This document shows positions 19,874 through 28,286 of a stretch of DNA of 35,784 nucleotides, piece by piece. The DNA lies in the IMG/VR virus record IMGVR_UViG_3300014501_000044, positions 1 to 35,784 of that record; one strand, 5' to 3'. The translations under genes and the position numbers were made by a program. Position 1 is the stretch's first letter, and every line of letters begins with the position of its first letter. Below the pieces are notes generated by a model. It saw only the letters and a program-made list of their open reading frames with translations, was not told where the DNA came from and did not search any database. Origin of the DNA: a virus.

Positions 19874-21127
19874 TTACGACATGACCCGAACTGCAAACTC
19901 TGCGTTGATAGCAACACCGCAAATGACGTCAATACGATCCAGCTGAACGTAATTGCGGATATCAGCACCCAAGGTGTAAGTCAGAGCCATCTTGTACAAA
20001 TCACTGTAAGAAGTTACAGCTTCTACACCACCTTTCAGCTCCTTGATCGGAGGCGCTGCAAAGACTACAGCCTGGTTATGATAAGCAATCGAAACATTGT
20101 GACTCATGGCAGAATACATCTGAGCGCCATTTGGAATGGCAGCTGATATGTTCTGACGCGCACCACTGACCACAATGGTTGGATTAACAGGAATATTTGC
20201 ATTTCCAGTACCGTCCGCAATGACCTGGGCAGTCACAACAAATTGAGCAGTCTGCACTAATGCATCATAGTTCAACGGATTAACCATGAATACGCCGGCA
20301 GCAGCATCAATTGTCAGAATATCACCGATATTAAACAATACCTGCCCAGGCGTAGTTGATAGACCTGAAACAGAAATGACATTACCACCGGTGATCGGGC
20401 CATTTGTAACAACACCAGCAGCTACATAGCCAGTTGGCGGAGTGCCACCTACTGCACCTGGCGTACCAGCAATCTGTCTCTGCAAGAAGTTGGTTTTGAA
20501 GAAATCAAACCCAGACAAGTGACCAATGAAGCCATCCAGCAATGCTCCACGGTTAACAGTCATGTTAAATACATTGTACAAACTGTTGACCAGAGAAGCT
20601 GACACACGCGGCGAGTTGGCAAAATACCGGTTGCCATCTTCTGGAATGCCTAACTCAGTCATGTAAGCATCAGCCAGAGTCACGGTATCAAAGTCAATGG
20701 GAACGCCTGGCGTACCAACTGCCTGATAAGTTTCAACCTGGAAATTAGAACTGGCAATGAAGTTTTCAACCTTGTTGGCCAGACGCTTGGCACGAGGATT
20801 AAGCATCATGTCCAGATATGGCTGATCACGCGCTCTGTCAAAAGTCAGTTCAAAGCCGTCAAATTCAACCATTGTGTTGAACTGCTGATCAATTGTGAGT
20901 GGCCTGATGACCTGAACACGAGCTTCAGATGCTGCAGTTGCGCCATCTCCGCCTAAGTACCGCTCCTCAAGGCGATAATTGATAGTCTGACCGGTTGCGT
21001 ATTTCAGGCCTTTGAAGTCGCCTTCAAGGTTTCTATTCGCAACTTTTGCAAAATTAAGATAATTAATAAACCTAACAAAGGTTTCATCGAGAACATATTG
21101 TGTAGTTTCAAATACGTTAGCACTCAT
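19874..21127 (-). CDS. P22-type major coat protein (417 aa)
   Basis: MSANVFETTQYVLDETFVRF at the start, then TGQTINYRLEERYLGGDGAT and VRPLTID-like segments (RPLTIDQQFNTMVEFDGFEL). These match the P22 gp5 coat family (HK97 fold with an extra insertion domain). The length is close to the 430 residues of P22 coat. A middle Gly/Val/Thr-rich stretch (PTGYVAAGVVTNGPITGGNV) would be the insertion domain. It follows the scaffold and small-gene cluster and has a 189-base leader of its own, which fits a highly expressed gene. Codon choice looks more GC-rich than in neighbouring small genes. Confidence 0.92.
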   Translation of the reverse strand: MSANVFETTQYVLDETFVRFINYLNFAKVANRNLEGDFKGLKYATGQTINYRLEERYLGGDGATAASEARVQVIRPLTIDQQFNTMVEFDGFELTFDRARDQPYLDMMLNPRAKRLANKVENFIASSNFQVETYQAVGTPGVPIDFDTVTLADAYMTELGIPEDGNRYFANSPRVSASLVNSLYNVFNMTVNRGALLDGFIGHLSGFDFFKTNFLQRQIAGTPGAVGGTPPTGYVAAGVVTNGPITGGNVISVSGLSTTPGQVLFNIGDILTIDAAAGVFMVNPLNYDALVQTAQFVVTAQVIADGTGNANIPVNPTIVVSGARQNISAAIPNGAQMYSAMSHNVSIAYHNQAVVFAAPPIKELKGGVEAVTSYSDLYKMALTYTLGADIRNYVQLDRIDVICGVAINAEFAVRVMS

Positions 21128-21316
21128 GGTTTTTCTCCGAGTATAAATTAGTAGATACCAACCTTGTTGGCTTTTTACTTACTTACGGCTCGGCGGAAAG
21201 CTCATGTACACACCATTTGTGACTGGTGGAAGTCACTTTATTACACACCTGACTTAATTATGCACACAATCGCCCATGGATAGCAACATAGGCACCGTGA
21301 TAATATTATTAGTAGG
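21128..21316 (-). promoter_or_regulatory. Coat gene leader with possible promoter
   Basis: This is one of the longest gaps inside the virion block. On the minus strand a candidate promoter TTGTGT, 18 bp, TGTAAT lies in its middle (around 21240-21270). It is followed by hairpins GTGACT/AGTCAC and CCAAC/GTTGG and by a ribosome site CGGAG before the coat ATG. The promoter match is weak. The hairpins could stabilise the coat mRNA. Confidence 0.35.
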
Positions 21317-21637
21317 TTATTTCTTACAAGAACAAGGCGATCTCTCACAATAGCCACACTTCTTCATGGTTTCATACTCTGACTTTTCATGAGTGGCTAC
21401 ATTCTGACGCAATTTGGCTGGAACTTTCTTGGAAACTTCGATCTTTCCATTGCGTAAATTCTTGCCCAGCAGTTCGCCATTGGGCAGATGGGTTTCGAGA
21501 GCGTTAACATCCTTGTAATCTGCTGGGCTTGCTCTTTTCTCTGCTCTGTTAGCTTTTCGGTGAGCTGCCTGATATTCCTTGGTGTGGACCGGATATCCTT
21601 TGTCAGTCAGCTTATCCTTAAGCGTATACTTGACCAT
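21317..21637 (-). CDS. Small basic protein with C-terminal zinc knuckle (106 aa)
   Basis: The start is placed at 21637 (MVKYTLKDKLTDKG), two bases before the end of the upstream ORF, and not at the longer 21655 reading. It is Lys/Arg-rich throughout (YQAAHRKANRAEKRASPADY; NLRNGKIEVSKKVPAKLRQN). It ends CGYCERSPCSCKK, where CxxC plus CxC can bind zinc. No domain name is offered. A nucleic-acid-contacting head protein is a fair guess from charge and position upstream of coat. Confidence 0.7.
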   Translation of the reverse strand: MVKYTLKDKLTDKGYPVHTKEYQAAHRKANRAEKRASPADYKDVNALETHLPNGELLGKNLRNGKIEVSKKVPAKLRQNVATHEKSEYETMKKCGYCERSPCSCKK

Positions 21638-21638
21638 G

Positions 21639-21788
21639 TTAGATATCCAGAACACTCAGAGTAGAGATAATCCGTTGCAAATCAACCACAATAGGATTGG
21701 AACTTCCTTTGCCATCAAAGGTTTCGATCAGCGTCACAATGGCTTTTAATGCGATTACTGCCGCCTCAACGTCTGCTTTGATCGTCAT
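21639..21788 (-). CDS. Small hypothetical protein (49 aa)
   Basis: The ATG at 21788 overlaps the previous stop as ATGA. It encodes MTIKADVEAAVIALKAIVTL and continues to VLDI. It is a short amphipathic helix, a Gly-Lys-Gly-Ser-Ser turn and a second helix. Translational coupling on the upstream side and two-base spacing downstream support it as a real gene. The role is unknown. Confidence 0.6.
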   Translation of the reverse strand: MTIKADVEAAVIALKAIVTLIETFDGKGSSNPIVVDLQRIISTLSVLDI

Positions 21789-22120
21789 TTCTGATTCCTT
21801 TTGCCGTATGATTCAATTCTATCTGCAGGTACATGGCTCATACCCTTTTTCTTCTTTTTCGGGATCTTGGCACCTGATTTACGGGCTTCATTGAGACTGG
21901 CAGCAATTGCCTGTTTCTTGGGATGACCACTTTTTTCCATCTCACCAATATTTTCACCAATTACTTTCTTGCTTTTACCTTTCTTCAACGGCATTTTCTT
22001 CTCCTTTTTACTATCTTGAGGCATTTTATTGCCAGGAAATTGAGGAGAAACCGGTTTTGTCCGTTTCTCCTTTCCACTTGTCCGATAAGCTACCTCAGAC
22101 TGTGATGCTTCATGTTTCAT
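21785..22120 (-). CDS. DUF6496-like Lys-rich protein (111 aa)
   Basis: The core MPLKKGKSKKVIGENIGEME, then GHPKKQAIAASLNEARKSGA, is a pattern I know from small phage proteins labelled DUF6496. A very basic KKKKKGMSHVPADRIESYG tail follows. The extended N-terminus (MKHEASQSEVAYRTSGKEKR) may be native because its ATG overlaps the upstream stop as ATGA. The internal ATG of MPLKKG is an alternative start. No biochemical role is established. It lies in a run of five small genes between scaffold and coat. Confidence 0.7.
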   Translation of the reverse strand: MKHEASQSEVAYRTSGKEKRTKPVSPQFPGNKMPQDSKKEKKMPLKKGKSKKVIGENIGEMEKSGHPKKQAIAASLNEARKSGAKIPKKKKKGMSHVPADRIESYGKRNQK

Positions 22121-22275
22121 GACTCAAAGCCTGATTGATTATACCCTTCACCCATCGGAATATTATTTTCATATTGATTCCGCATGGGTTCATCGTGGCA
22201 TGGAGATGGCATTGACTGACCGCCAACGCCTTTTGACATTTCTTCGTAGGAGCAATCACGTTCCTGTTTACTCAT
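22117..22275 (-). CDS. Small hydrophilic protein (52 aa)
   Basis: The ATG at 22275 lies one base after the previous TAA (TAACATG) and follows GGGGAGG. The sequence starts MSKQERDCSYEEMSKGVGGQ and contains SMPSPCHDEPM and a Gly/Asn-rich tail. Two Cys and a His could bind metal, but the spacing is not a known motif. It overlaps the next gene by ATGA, so the small-gene run is translationally linked. Confidence 0.6.
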   Translation of the reverse strand: MSKQERDCSYEEMSKGVGGQSMPSPCHDEPMRNQYENNIPMGEGYNQSGFES

Positions 22276-22276
22276 G

Positions 22277-22432
22277 TTAAACCTCCCCAAAAATACATTT
22301 CACTTTCGGCGCAGGTGCGTTTAACTTAACCTCTTTCTGCACATAAGCGCCAGTGTTCGCTACTTCAGTAATCCGCTTTTCCTGCTCCATTTTCTCTTTG
22401 GCAGGATTCCCATTATCTCCAGGTATTGGCAT
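22277..22432 (-). CDS. Small hypothetical protein (51 aa)
   Basis: Starts two bases after the scaffold gene stop. It encodes MPIPGDNGNPAKEKMEQEKR, a charged helix, then VQKEVKLNAPAPKVKCIFGE. It lacks known motifs. Its position in the tight scaffold-to-coat run and intact frame support it. Its last codons carry the ribosome site GGGGAGG of the next gene. Confidence 0.6.
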   Translation of the reverse strand: MPIPGDNGNPAKEKMEQEKRITEVANTGAYVQKEVKLNAPAPKVKCIFGEV

Positions 22433-22434
22433 GA

Positions 22435-23346
22435 TTATTTCCTCTTGCTTTTAGCATGTTCTTGGATTCGAGCATCGATGTTCATTCTTTCTACTTTAAC
22501 ATTTTTTTCGAGCATATCACCTTTAATGTTACTTAACGGGCGTGGCGCCTTGCTGATGGCCTTTGCTTTCTTCATTCTTTCTTCAAGCCGGCCAATCTCG
22601 GCAGCCTGATAATAAGGATCAGGGATAGATGCTATCTGCTGCAATTCTTTGGCATAAGACTTACAAGCCGCATAGACAAAGGCTGCCGGGTCTTTCATAT
22701 TTCGGGTGGCCATCATCATAGAATCGGTAAGCGGTTTACCCTTCACCGTTTCCATGAAATCACTATAACGACCTATACCAGCATTAAACTTGGTTTCAAA
22801 TTCATTTTGACGCCCAATTTCCTCACGCTCCATGGCTTCGCGCTGCGCTCTACCTTGTTTCTTTTGTATAGTTTTATCAATGAACTCCTCAAGCTGTTGC
22901 TCCCAGGTATTAGGATTATTTGGATCAACTTCGAAGCCGTCGGCAGCCCTATTGTCTGGTGGTGGCTGTTGCTGAACCGGTTGCTGTTGATGATTGCCAC
23001 GAGATAACCTCTCCCGCATCATTCGCTGAACATCTTCATCCGTGTATAACTTGGGCTTGGCAACCGGATTACCATATTCATCTACACTGGCTGATTGCTC
23101 GGTGGACGTAACTTCCTTACTGTCACTTTCGGCAGTGGGTTCTTTCGCATCTCTTCTCTGACTTGGCTGCGTCTTTGCCTCATTATCCGGTTCAGGCGCT
23201 TCAGCTTCTGGCTGTTCTGGTTCTTCATGCTCAATTTCGCCTTCAGGTTCGTCATTATCAGGTTGCTCAGGCTTAACCTCAGGCATATTCCCTAATTTCT
23301 GCTGCGTATCTTTAAAAAGTAAATCATCTACATTCTTGGTGGTCAT
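22435..23346 (-). CDS. Scaffolding protein (303 aa)
   Basis: Directly follows the portal gene (overlap of four bases). The first ~100 residues are highly acidic and Pro/Glu-rich (EPEGEIEHEEPEQPEAEAPE), the middle is Gln/Pro-rich, and the C-terminal half is helical and ends very basic (RIQEHAKSKRK). A helical, charged protein of ~300 residues with a basic C-terminal coat-binding end, located between portal and coat, is the plan of P22 gp8. The call relies on position and composition and not on a diagnostic motif. Confidence 0.8.
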   Translation of the reverse strand: MTTKNVDDLLFKDTQQKLGNMPEVKPEQPDNDEPEGEIEHEEPEQPEAEAPEPDNEAKTQPSQRRDAKEPTAESDSKEVTSTEQSASVDEYGNPVAKPKLYTDEDVQRMMRERLSRGNHQQQPVQQQPPPDNRAADGFEVDPNNPNTWEQQLEEFIDKTIQKKQGRAQREAMEREEIGRQNEFETKFNAGIGRYSDFMETVKGKPLTDSMMMATRNMKDPAAFVYAACKSYAKELQQIASIPDPYYQAAEIGRLEERMKKAKAISKAPRPLSNIKGDMLEKNVKVERMNIDARIQEHAKSKRK

Positions 23347-25478
23347 TCTTGTTCTCCATGCGGTTTAGGTTTCTCTTCTTTTGGGTGATGTGTTAATAAC
23401 TTAACTATATTCTGGCCATGCCCTTTCTGCATATCAGCACTGATTTTCTGCATTTCAGCCTGGTATCGCAAAATCTGTTCTTGTAGTTTCGCTGCCTGTT
23501 CCTGTTTCTTGGATTCGATATCTTGCCATTTAAGCTGTATGTTCTGGCCAGTTTCGTGAGCCTGCATCTGTAGCTTGGCTTCCTCCATTTCAAACTCTTT
23601 CATTTTGAACTGAACTTCTCTCTCCGCTTCCTGCATCTTGAATTGTAGTTCAGCCATTTTATGCTGTTGCTCAGCCATCAATGCCTGCTGCTCAGGGTTT
23701 GGTTGATCATTCTGCTTTTGTACAGGCTTGCCGGTTTTTCCGGCTTCAATGATTTCGGGCGGAATAATAGTCCTAATCCTATTACGCAGCTCAATATTAT
23801 TCTTGAGAGGCAGGTTTTCAACAAATAAATCTCCAATGAGCCTGAATAGACTAGGATCATTCTTCAATACCATTTCCATTGATTCCAGCGCTTCTTCTTG
23901 TTGACCTTCATAACTCGGTCCTGGCATTAATCTAATCTTATACCGGCCTGCTCCCATATCGTTTTCTGTGCCAGATCCGTAGTCATCTTTTTGTTTGTTC
24001 AGGGTTACTTTTTCAGTATTCCCATCATTCATCTTGAGCATGAGCAAGCGTTCAGCATCATAAACCTTTGGAATCATCTCATTTACAATCGTGCCACCAC
24101 AAGCAATAGCCAGATTAAGGCTGTCAAAAGGTACAAAAGTATTATAACTACCTCTCTTGCTACGTGCTTCAACAGCACGACCAGACACTTCATTTCCATT
24201 TTCCCCTAATTGAGTATTGTACATGCCAGTACCAGATTGAATATCCATCATCGCTCGTTGATATTCATTTGCCAGAGATTGCGATAACTCTGGCGGTCTA
24301 AGTTGTTCCGGCTTATTGCCATTTGGTGACTCATCATAAACAAGACCACCCTGAATCGTAGACGGATCACGCCAGATGGCTTCAGTATCTGCGCCACGTA
24401 CGTTTGCCTTACTTATGAGAAATTGGTCATAACGCGATACCTTAAGGATATAAGCTGACTGAGTTTGCAGATAATTTATATACCGCTGAGCGTCCTTGAC
24501 ATCCTTGAAAAATGGCCGGGTAATCTGCTGACCATTCTTATCCCAATAGCTATTCTGATCTACGTAAACAAGCGGTAATTGCTCACTCGGAAAATCTTCT
24601 TCATCTAATATCCAATCGCCAGCTATTTCTCGTGATTTTACAGTGAAAAACTCATTCTCTCTTTGTCTCATAACCGTAACTGGTTCATCGTCATCGATAA
24701 GCACTTCCGTCTCATCTATTTGTCGGCGTTCCAGCTCCTTAAACCTTTCATCATCTATTACTTTACCATTAGATAACAAGTAAATGGTTTTACTGTCATA
24801 CTCACGTTCGAAATCGTAGATAACCGTAATGGAATCATCGTCGGCAAAGTTTAAAGACGTATCATTATTCAAAGCATCTACACCTATGCTTTGCTCGATC
24901 TTTTTTCCGTATATGCCTCTGAATTTTTTCCTGGATATACGTTTTTTATAACCTGCATACATACCATCTGTTTTGCAGGGTGACTCTGCACTGATATCCC
25001 AGTAAGCCCGAGTAGGATCGCGGATTTCAAAGTATTTGATTTCAAGATCAAAACTATAATTATGAGCATACGCAGTTTTGATACCATAGGCGCCGTAACC
25101 ACCAATGACAGCGCATTGAAATGCCCATTGATAGACGCGCTTCGAGTCAGAATCTAATGCTATATTCTTAACGAGAGCTGCTCTTATTTCCGCTGTTTGT
25201 TCTTCAACCTGATCCTCAGGCGTGATCTGTAGGGCCGGTGTATTCTGACGCTGATCACCCAACAAATGATTCATCAGAGCGCCAAGCTTATTATTAGTCA
25301 GCGGTATTTTATTATATCTCTCGAATAACCGTGATTCATCCTCTCTCCATTGATCGCCAAGGACAAAAAGAGTCCACTCATGATAAAGATCACGATTTGT
25401 TTTCCAATATTTATCCCACTTCTCAATGCGATTGCGTACTTCGTGACAAAATTCGGGATCTTTCTTCGGCTTACCCAT
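23343..25478 (-). CDS. P22-like portal protein (711 aa)
   Basis: The N-terminus (EVRNRIEKWDKYWKTNRDLY, then FVLGDQWREDESRLFERYNK and PLTNNKLGALMNHLLGDQRQ) matches P22-type portals, as do its length (P22 gp1 is ~725 aa) and its place after the large terminase. The middle has the clip and wing beta segments. After ~590 a long Gln/Glu/Lys/Met helix (HKMAELQFKMQEAEREVQFK) corresponds to the barrel seen in P22-like portals. The product forms the dodecameric DNA gate at one capsid vertex and docks terminase and the gp4-like adaptor. Confidence 0.92.
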   Translation of the reverse strand: MGKPKKDPEFCHEVRNRIEKWDKYWKTNRDLYHEWTLFVLGDQWREDESRLFERYNKIPLTNNKLGALMNHLLGDQRQNTPALQITPEDQVEEQTAEIRAALVKNIALDSDSKRVYQWAFQCAVIGGYGAYGIKTAYAHNYSFDLEIKYFEIRDPTRAYWDISAESPCKTDGMYAGYKKRISRKKFRGIYGKKIEQSIGVDALNNDTSLNFADDDSITVIYDFEREYDSKTIYLLSNGKVIDDERFKELERRQIDETEVLIDDDEPVTVMRQRENEFFTVKSREIAGDWILDEEDFPSEQLPLVYVDQNSYWDKNGQQITRPFFKDVKDAQRYINYLQTQSAYILKVSRYDQFLISKANVRGADTEAIWRDPSTIQGGLVYDESPNGNKPEQLRPPELSQSLANEYQRAMMDIQSGTGMYNTQLGENGNEVSGRAVEARSKRGSYNTFVPFDSLNLAIACGGTIVNEMIPKVYDAERLLMLKMNDGNTEKVTLNKQKDDYGSGTENDMGAGRYKIRLMPGPSYEGQQEEALESMEMVLKNDPSLFRLIGDLFVENLPLKNNIELRNRIRTIIPPEIIEAGKTGKPVQKQNDQPNPEQQALMAEQQHKMAELQFKMQEAEREVQFKMKEFEMEEAKLQMQAHETGQNIQLKWQDIESKKQEQAAKLQEQILRYQAEMQKISADMQKGHGQNIVKLLTHHPKEEKPKPHGEQE

Positions 25479-25524
25479 GATTCAAACCTTTTCGGTCAAT
25501 ATTTAGCTAATAGTCTACTATATG

Positions 25525-27042
25525 TTAGTAAAACATGCCCTTCTCTTGGCCAGTGCGCTTGGGCATAGGATATTGCACCTCTGAACCGTAAAATCCATCG
25601 AAAAATGTCAGACAAAGCGCGTCAGCGCGATCAGGAGAAGGCATGCCACGTGCTTTCAGGTCGTCTTTACTTTCAATCTGTAACTGGCCTTGGGAATTTT
25701 CCTTGTAACCTAAGCAGCATAACTCGCCATGCAAATCATCGTCATCGGGTATCTGGACCGGCATTTCTTGCTGCAACCAATCTCGCGTTGATGACCAGAG
25801 TTCTGCTCGCGTGTTTTTAAATTTGTCTTTCTCATTTGCAGCTCGAGCCACATTAACGCCAATCACTTGTTTGTAACCGATTTCTTGCAGCCTATCGACT
25901 ACGCCAGCACCTATACCAATGCAGTCTATAAACACTTTTGATGGCTTTTCCGTATCAATAATGCGGCGCAACCGGCCAACAATCTCCATGGTGTTGTACT
26001 GTGATAGCATCTCAAGATTAAAAGCAACACGGCCTTTGCGTCTGATGATTGCGGTCCGGTCTTTATCGCTAATTGCTACATCTACACCAATCACTAGCTT
26101 GGCCTCGCTCTCAACCACATTACGCCTGGCAGCCATAACGTATTTGCTATTAATAAAAACATTGGCAATTGGGTTTAAGAACGCTTCACGTGCTGTAAAA
26201 GGGTATTCTTGCTTGAAAAATTCTAATCCAATATTGTAATCTTTAGATTTGTCACTAATTACCAAGCGCCGCCAGGCTAGATGCTCGGGAGTCAGACCAT
26301 CATGAGCATAAAAGCTTAATAGCTGTTCTTCTTCTTCATTTGGTTTCATTCCGTTCAACGGTACAGCGTATTCGCTATCCCAGTACCAGGGAACGAATAT
26401 AGCCTGGAAGTCTGATTTCCCCTCGCTAGCTGCCTGCCACATATTATGGAAATAGTTTCCCAAGCCATTGGCGGTACTTTCTAGGATAATTTCAGTACCA
26501 GCGGAACGGCTCACAGCTTCTAGCACTCCTTTAGAATGCTCTTCCGCGTTAGGCCAAAAACCTACCTCAGAGCCATGAAACAATTGAATAGTCTGCGAGC
26601 GGCCAACGCCTTTATTTCCAGCTGTTCCCACGGCGTAACCACTATCAAACACACTAAATACCAACTCTTTGGCATTTGATGTATCTGCGCGCGGGCACAA
26701 CCCAGGCTCCAGGTTATCGTAAAAACGCTTGGCCATGCCAAATAGAGTCTGAGTAGCTTCTTTTTCATGTGTTAAGATAAAAGCTTTTTTACCTTTAGAT
26801 GTAATAATTTTATGAAAATATCTGGCTTGTATATAAGTGGAGCAACCTTGTTGGCGCCCTTTCAGTATCAACGCTCTAACTCTGCCACGTTCAGATAATT
26901 GCGCTTCTAACCGTTGGTGGATGTAAGTCTGAGCGCGGTTCAGGGTAAAATCACCTGCGCCACCTTTTTTTAATTTAACTTTTAGAAATAGTGGCGCAAA
27001 TTTAGTTAAATCGCGGATAGCAGTTAATTTGTTATCATCCAT
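25525..27042 (-). CDS. Terminase large subunit (505 aa)
   Basis: The ATPase motor has a Walker-A-like KGRQQGCST at residues 61-69, a Walker B region TIQLFHGSEV near 151-160 and a coupling motif ILESTANG near 187-193. The RNase-H-like nuclease follows with GVDVAISDKDRTAI near 318, VFIDCIGIGAG near 370 and DRADAL near 475, whose acidic residues bind metal. This is a complete two-domain packaging motor. The start lies two bases after the small terminase stop. With that gene it begins the late block, ahead of portal. Headful packaging is expected from the P22-like context but not shown by the sequence. Confidence 0.95.
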   Translation of the reverse strand: MDDNKLTAIRDLTKFAPLFLKVKLKKGGAGDFTLNRAQTYIHQRLEAQLSERGRVRALILKGRQQGCSTYIQARYFHKIITSKGKKAFILTHEKEATQTLFGMAKRFYDNLEPGLCPRADTSNAKELVFSVFDSGYAVGTAGNKGVGRSQTIQLFHGSEVGFWPNAEEHSKGVLEAVSRSAGTEIILESTANGLGNYFHNMWQAASEGKSDFQAIFVPWYWDSEYAVPLNGMKPNEEEEQLLSFYAHDGLTPEHLAWRRLVISDKSKDYNIGLEFFKQEYPFTAREAFLNPIANVFINSKYVMAARRNVVESEAKLVIGVDVAISDKDRTAIIRRKGRVAFNLEMLSQYNTMEIVGRLRRIIDTEKPSKVFIDCIGIGAGVVDRLQEIGYKQVIGVNVARAANEKDKFKNTRAELWSSTRDWLQQEMPVQIPDDDDLHGELCCLGYKENSQGQLQIESKDDLKARGMPSPDRADALCLTFFDGFYGSEVQYPMPKRTGQEKGMFY

Positions 27043-27044
27043 GG

Positions 27045-27395
27045 TTAAAGCTTTTCAATGATTTTTTCTAAGAGTGATGTGGTTGCATCTTTCTTATCGT
27101 CATCTGGTTTAGCATAGCTCCAGCGGCCTTGGCATTTAAGCCAAAACTCTCTAGCCCCTTCTTTGCCAGCTAAAGCATCTTGATAAAGATTGCTTCCGAG
27201 ACGTGCAGTCATTGCATCTTTTGTTTCGTCTAATTCAGCTTTGTAATGCTTATTTAAAGTTTTTTCATTAATATCTAATCGACTAGCGATACGAGCCCTA
27301 GGAATACCAGCTGAATATAATTCTCGCACGATTATACGCGTTTCATCTGTCACTTCATGCGGAGGTCGGCCGCCTAGATCTTTTTCTTCGCTCAT
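27045..27395 (-). CDS. Terminase small subunit (116 aa)
   Basis: The ATG at 27395 (MSEEKDLGGRPPHEVTDETR) is preferred. A TTG three codons upstream is too close to the AAGG ribosome site. The GRPP opening and the helix-turn-helix (IVRELYSAGIPRARIASRLDINEKTLNKHY) are typical of phage small terminases, which recognise the packaging start site on DNA. A helical region for oligomerisation follows. It lies two bases before the large subunit gene. The upstream gap contains an AATTGT/ACAATT dyad (27415-27428) that could be its operator. Confidence 0.85.
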   Translation of the reverse strand: MSEEKDLGGRPPHEVTDETRIIVRELYSAGIPRARIASRLDINEKTLNKHYKAELDETKDAMTARLGSNLYQDALAGKEGAREFWLKCQGRWSYAKPDDDKKDATTSLLEKIIEKL

Positions 27396-27465
27396 AATTC
27401 GCAAAAACCTTATAAATTGTTCACAATTAAAACAAGCTTATCACCTATTTAAAATATCTTGTATA

Positions 27466-27513
27466 ATATACTTGACGTATATCAATAACCCGATTAATAT
27501 ACTCTACGTAGAC
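27466..27513 (+). promoter_or_regulatory. Promoter with two copies of the shared operator
   Basis: TTGACG (27472-27477), 17-bp spacer, TAATAT (27495-27500) reads toward the gene at 27539. The site 27466-27482 is ATATAC-TTGAC-GTATAT, a perfect 6+5+6 dyad covering the -35. A second, weaker site 27497-27513 is ATATAC-TCTAC-GTAGAC across the -10. The core AATATACTTGACGTA is nearly the same as at the early promoter (2184-2198). Confidence 0.75.
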
Positions 27514-27538
27514 TAAACATAACCAAAAGGAATAGATC

Positions 27539-27844
27539 ATGAAATCCAGCAATATAACCACGTTAGGAGCCATTGTCACAACAGAAACCAAGTTAATGAG
27601 AATGCAGGACTTGGACAAACAGATTGATGTTCTCCAGGCTGAATTCGACATGCTGAAAAAAGAGGTCATAAATGAATTTTTCTGGAGTGATGACGAGTAT
27701 CGCACTTCAAAAGGATTGTTACTGGCAACCTATAAAGGTTATACAGAGCGCAGATTCAACGGAAATAAATTCCAGATAGATTTCCCAGATATCTATGATG
27801 GTTACAAGGAAAAAAAAGTAGTCTACAAGTTCTCACTTAAATAA
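27539..27844 (+). CDS. Early hypothetical protein (101 aa) with a recombinase-associated-like C-terminus
   Basis: First gene after the operator-controlled promoter, with AAAGGAA before the ATG and an intrinsic terminator 6 bases after the stop, so it forms a single-gene unit. The N-terminal half is a helix (LMRMQDLDKQIDVLQAEFDM). The C-terminal half (LLLATYKGYTERRFNGNKFQ, then FPDIYDGYKEKKVVYKF) resembles short segments found beside YqaJ-type phage exonucleases: hydrophobic, Thr-Tyr-Lys, then F-x-x-D-x-P-x-x-Y-x-x-Y. That resemblance is from memory and uncertain. Repression by the shared operator suggests an early or switch role. Confidence 0.75.
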   Translation: MKSSNITTLGAIVTTETKLMRMQDLDKQIDVLQAEFDMLKKEVINEFFWSDDEYRTSKGLLLATYKGYTERRFNGNKFQIDFPDIYDGYKEKKVVYKFSLK

Positions 27845-27850
27845 ATTCAT

Positions 27851-27874
27851 GACGGGGATAAAACCCCGTCTTTT
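27851..27874 (+). terminator. Intrinsic terminator
   Basis: GACGGGG (27851-27857) pairs with CCCCGTC (27864-27870) around six bases and is followed by TTTT. It closes the single-gene unit that starts at 27539. Confidence 0.9.
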
Positions 27875-27888
27875 CCAAGGAATAAATC

Positions 27889-28023
27889 ATGCTATATCAA
27901 ATCGTTTCCACCACATTAATAGTTATCAGTACCATTTATGTTACTGGCTGCACCCTATTAGTTACTTTTGGATTACTTGCTGAATGTGTCAATTACGTCA
28001 ATAAACAGGATATATACAGATGA
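27889..28023 (+). CDS. Tiny membrane protein (44 aa)
   Basis: Starts at an ATG seven bases after AAGGAA. The product MLYQIVSTTLIVISTIYVTG followed by CTLLVTFGLLAECVNYV is one or two hydrophobic segments with a short polar tail (NKQDIYR). The Cys after Gly could suggest a lipobox (VTGC), but the preceding residues do not make a clean signal. It is coupled by ATGA to a second tiny membrane protein. A holin-like or membrane-remodelling role is possible but not shown. Confidence 0.6.
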   Translation: MLYQIVSTTLIVISTIYVTGCTLLVTFGLLAECVNYVNKQDIYR

Positions 28024-28157
28024 AAATCACCGAAGGCATTGGCACTCTTGGATTGCTTGGCTTATTAAGCTGGATAATTTTCAGTCTAGGTGGCTGGAAG
28101 TTGGCACTTGGAATATTTTTATTTTTCCTTTTCGCCGGGATGATATGTGATGATTAA
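28020..28157 (+). CDS. Tiny membrane protein (45 aa)
   Basis: The ATG overlaps the previous stop (ATGA at 28020-28023). The sequence MKITEGIGTLGLLGLLSWII, then LGGWKLALGIFLFFLFAGMI, gives two strongly hydrophobic helices with a Gly-Gly-Trp-Lys turn and an acidic end (CDD). This two-helix hairpin of about 45 residues is holin-like in form only. It overlaps the next ORF by eight bases. Confidence 0.6.
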   Translation: MKITEGIGTLGLLGLLSWIIFSLGGWKLALGIFLFFLFAGMICDD

Positions 28158-28242
28158 CTTTCTTTGTCATCCATGGGTTCAATTGTTTTTTGTAATGATG
28201 TTATCGGGGATATTTTTTTACTGGTATGAGGAAAGGAAATAA
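28150..28242 (+). CDS. Very small membrane peptide (30 aa)
   Basis: The ATG lies within the last codons of the preceding gene. The peptide MINFLCHPWVQLFFVMMLSG continues to FFYWYEERK: one membrane helix with a charged C-terminal tail. Its stop shares bases with an upstream candidate start of the next gene (TAATG at 28240-28244). It is third of three consecutive tiny membrane ORFs, all overlapping, which is the main support for it being translated. Confidence 0.45.
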   Translation: MINFLCHPWVQLFFVMMLSGIFFYWYEERK

Positions 28243-28286
28243 TGGGTGAAACAGCCAATCAGAATAAATCAACAGGAGTAAAAAAC

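Noticed and set aside
27415-27428. lac-operator-like dyad AATTGT-TC-ACAATT as a regulated terminase promoter
   Set aside because: The dyad is real, but the -35/-10 spacing around it is poor (about 15 bp), so I did not list it as a promoter.
27445-27705. Minus-strand ORF opposite the operator-controlled 101-aa gene
   Set aside because: It runs through the promoter and operators and is antisense to a gene with a clear ribosome site and terminator.
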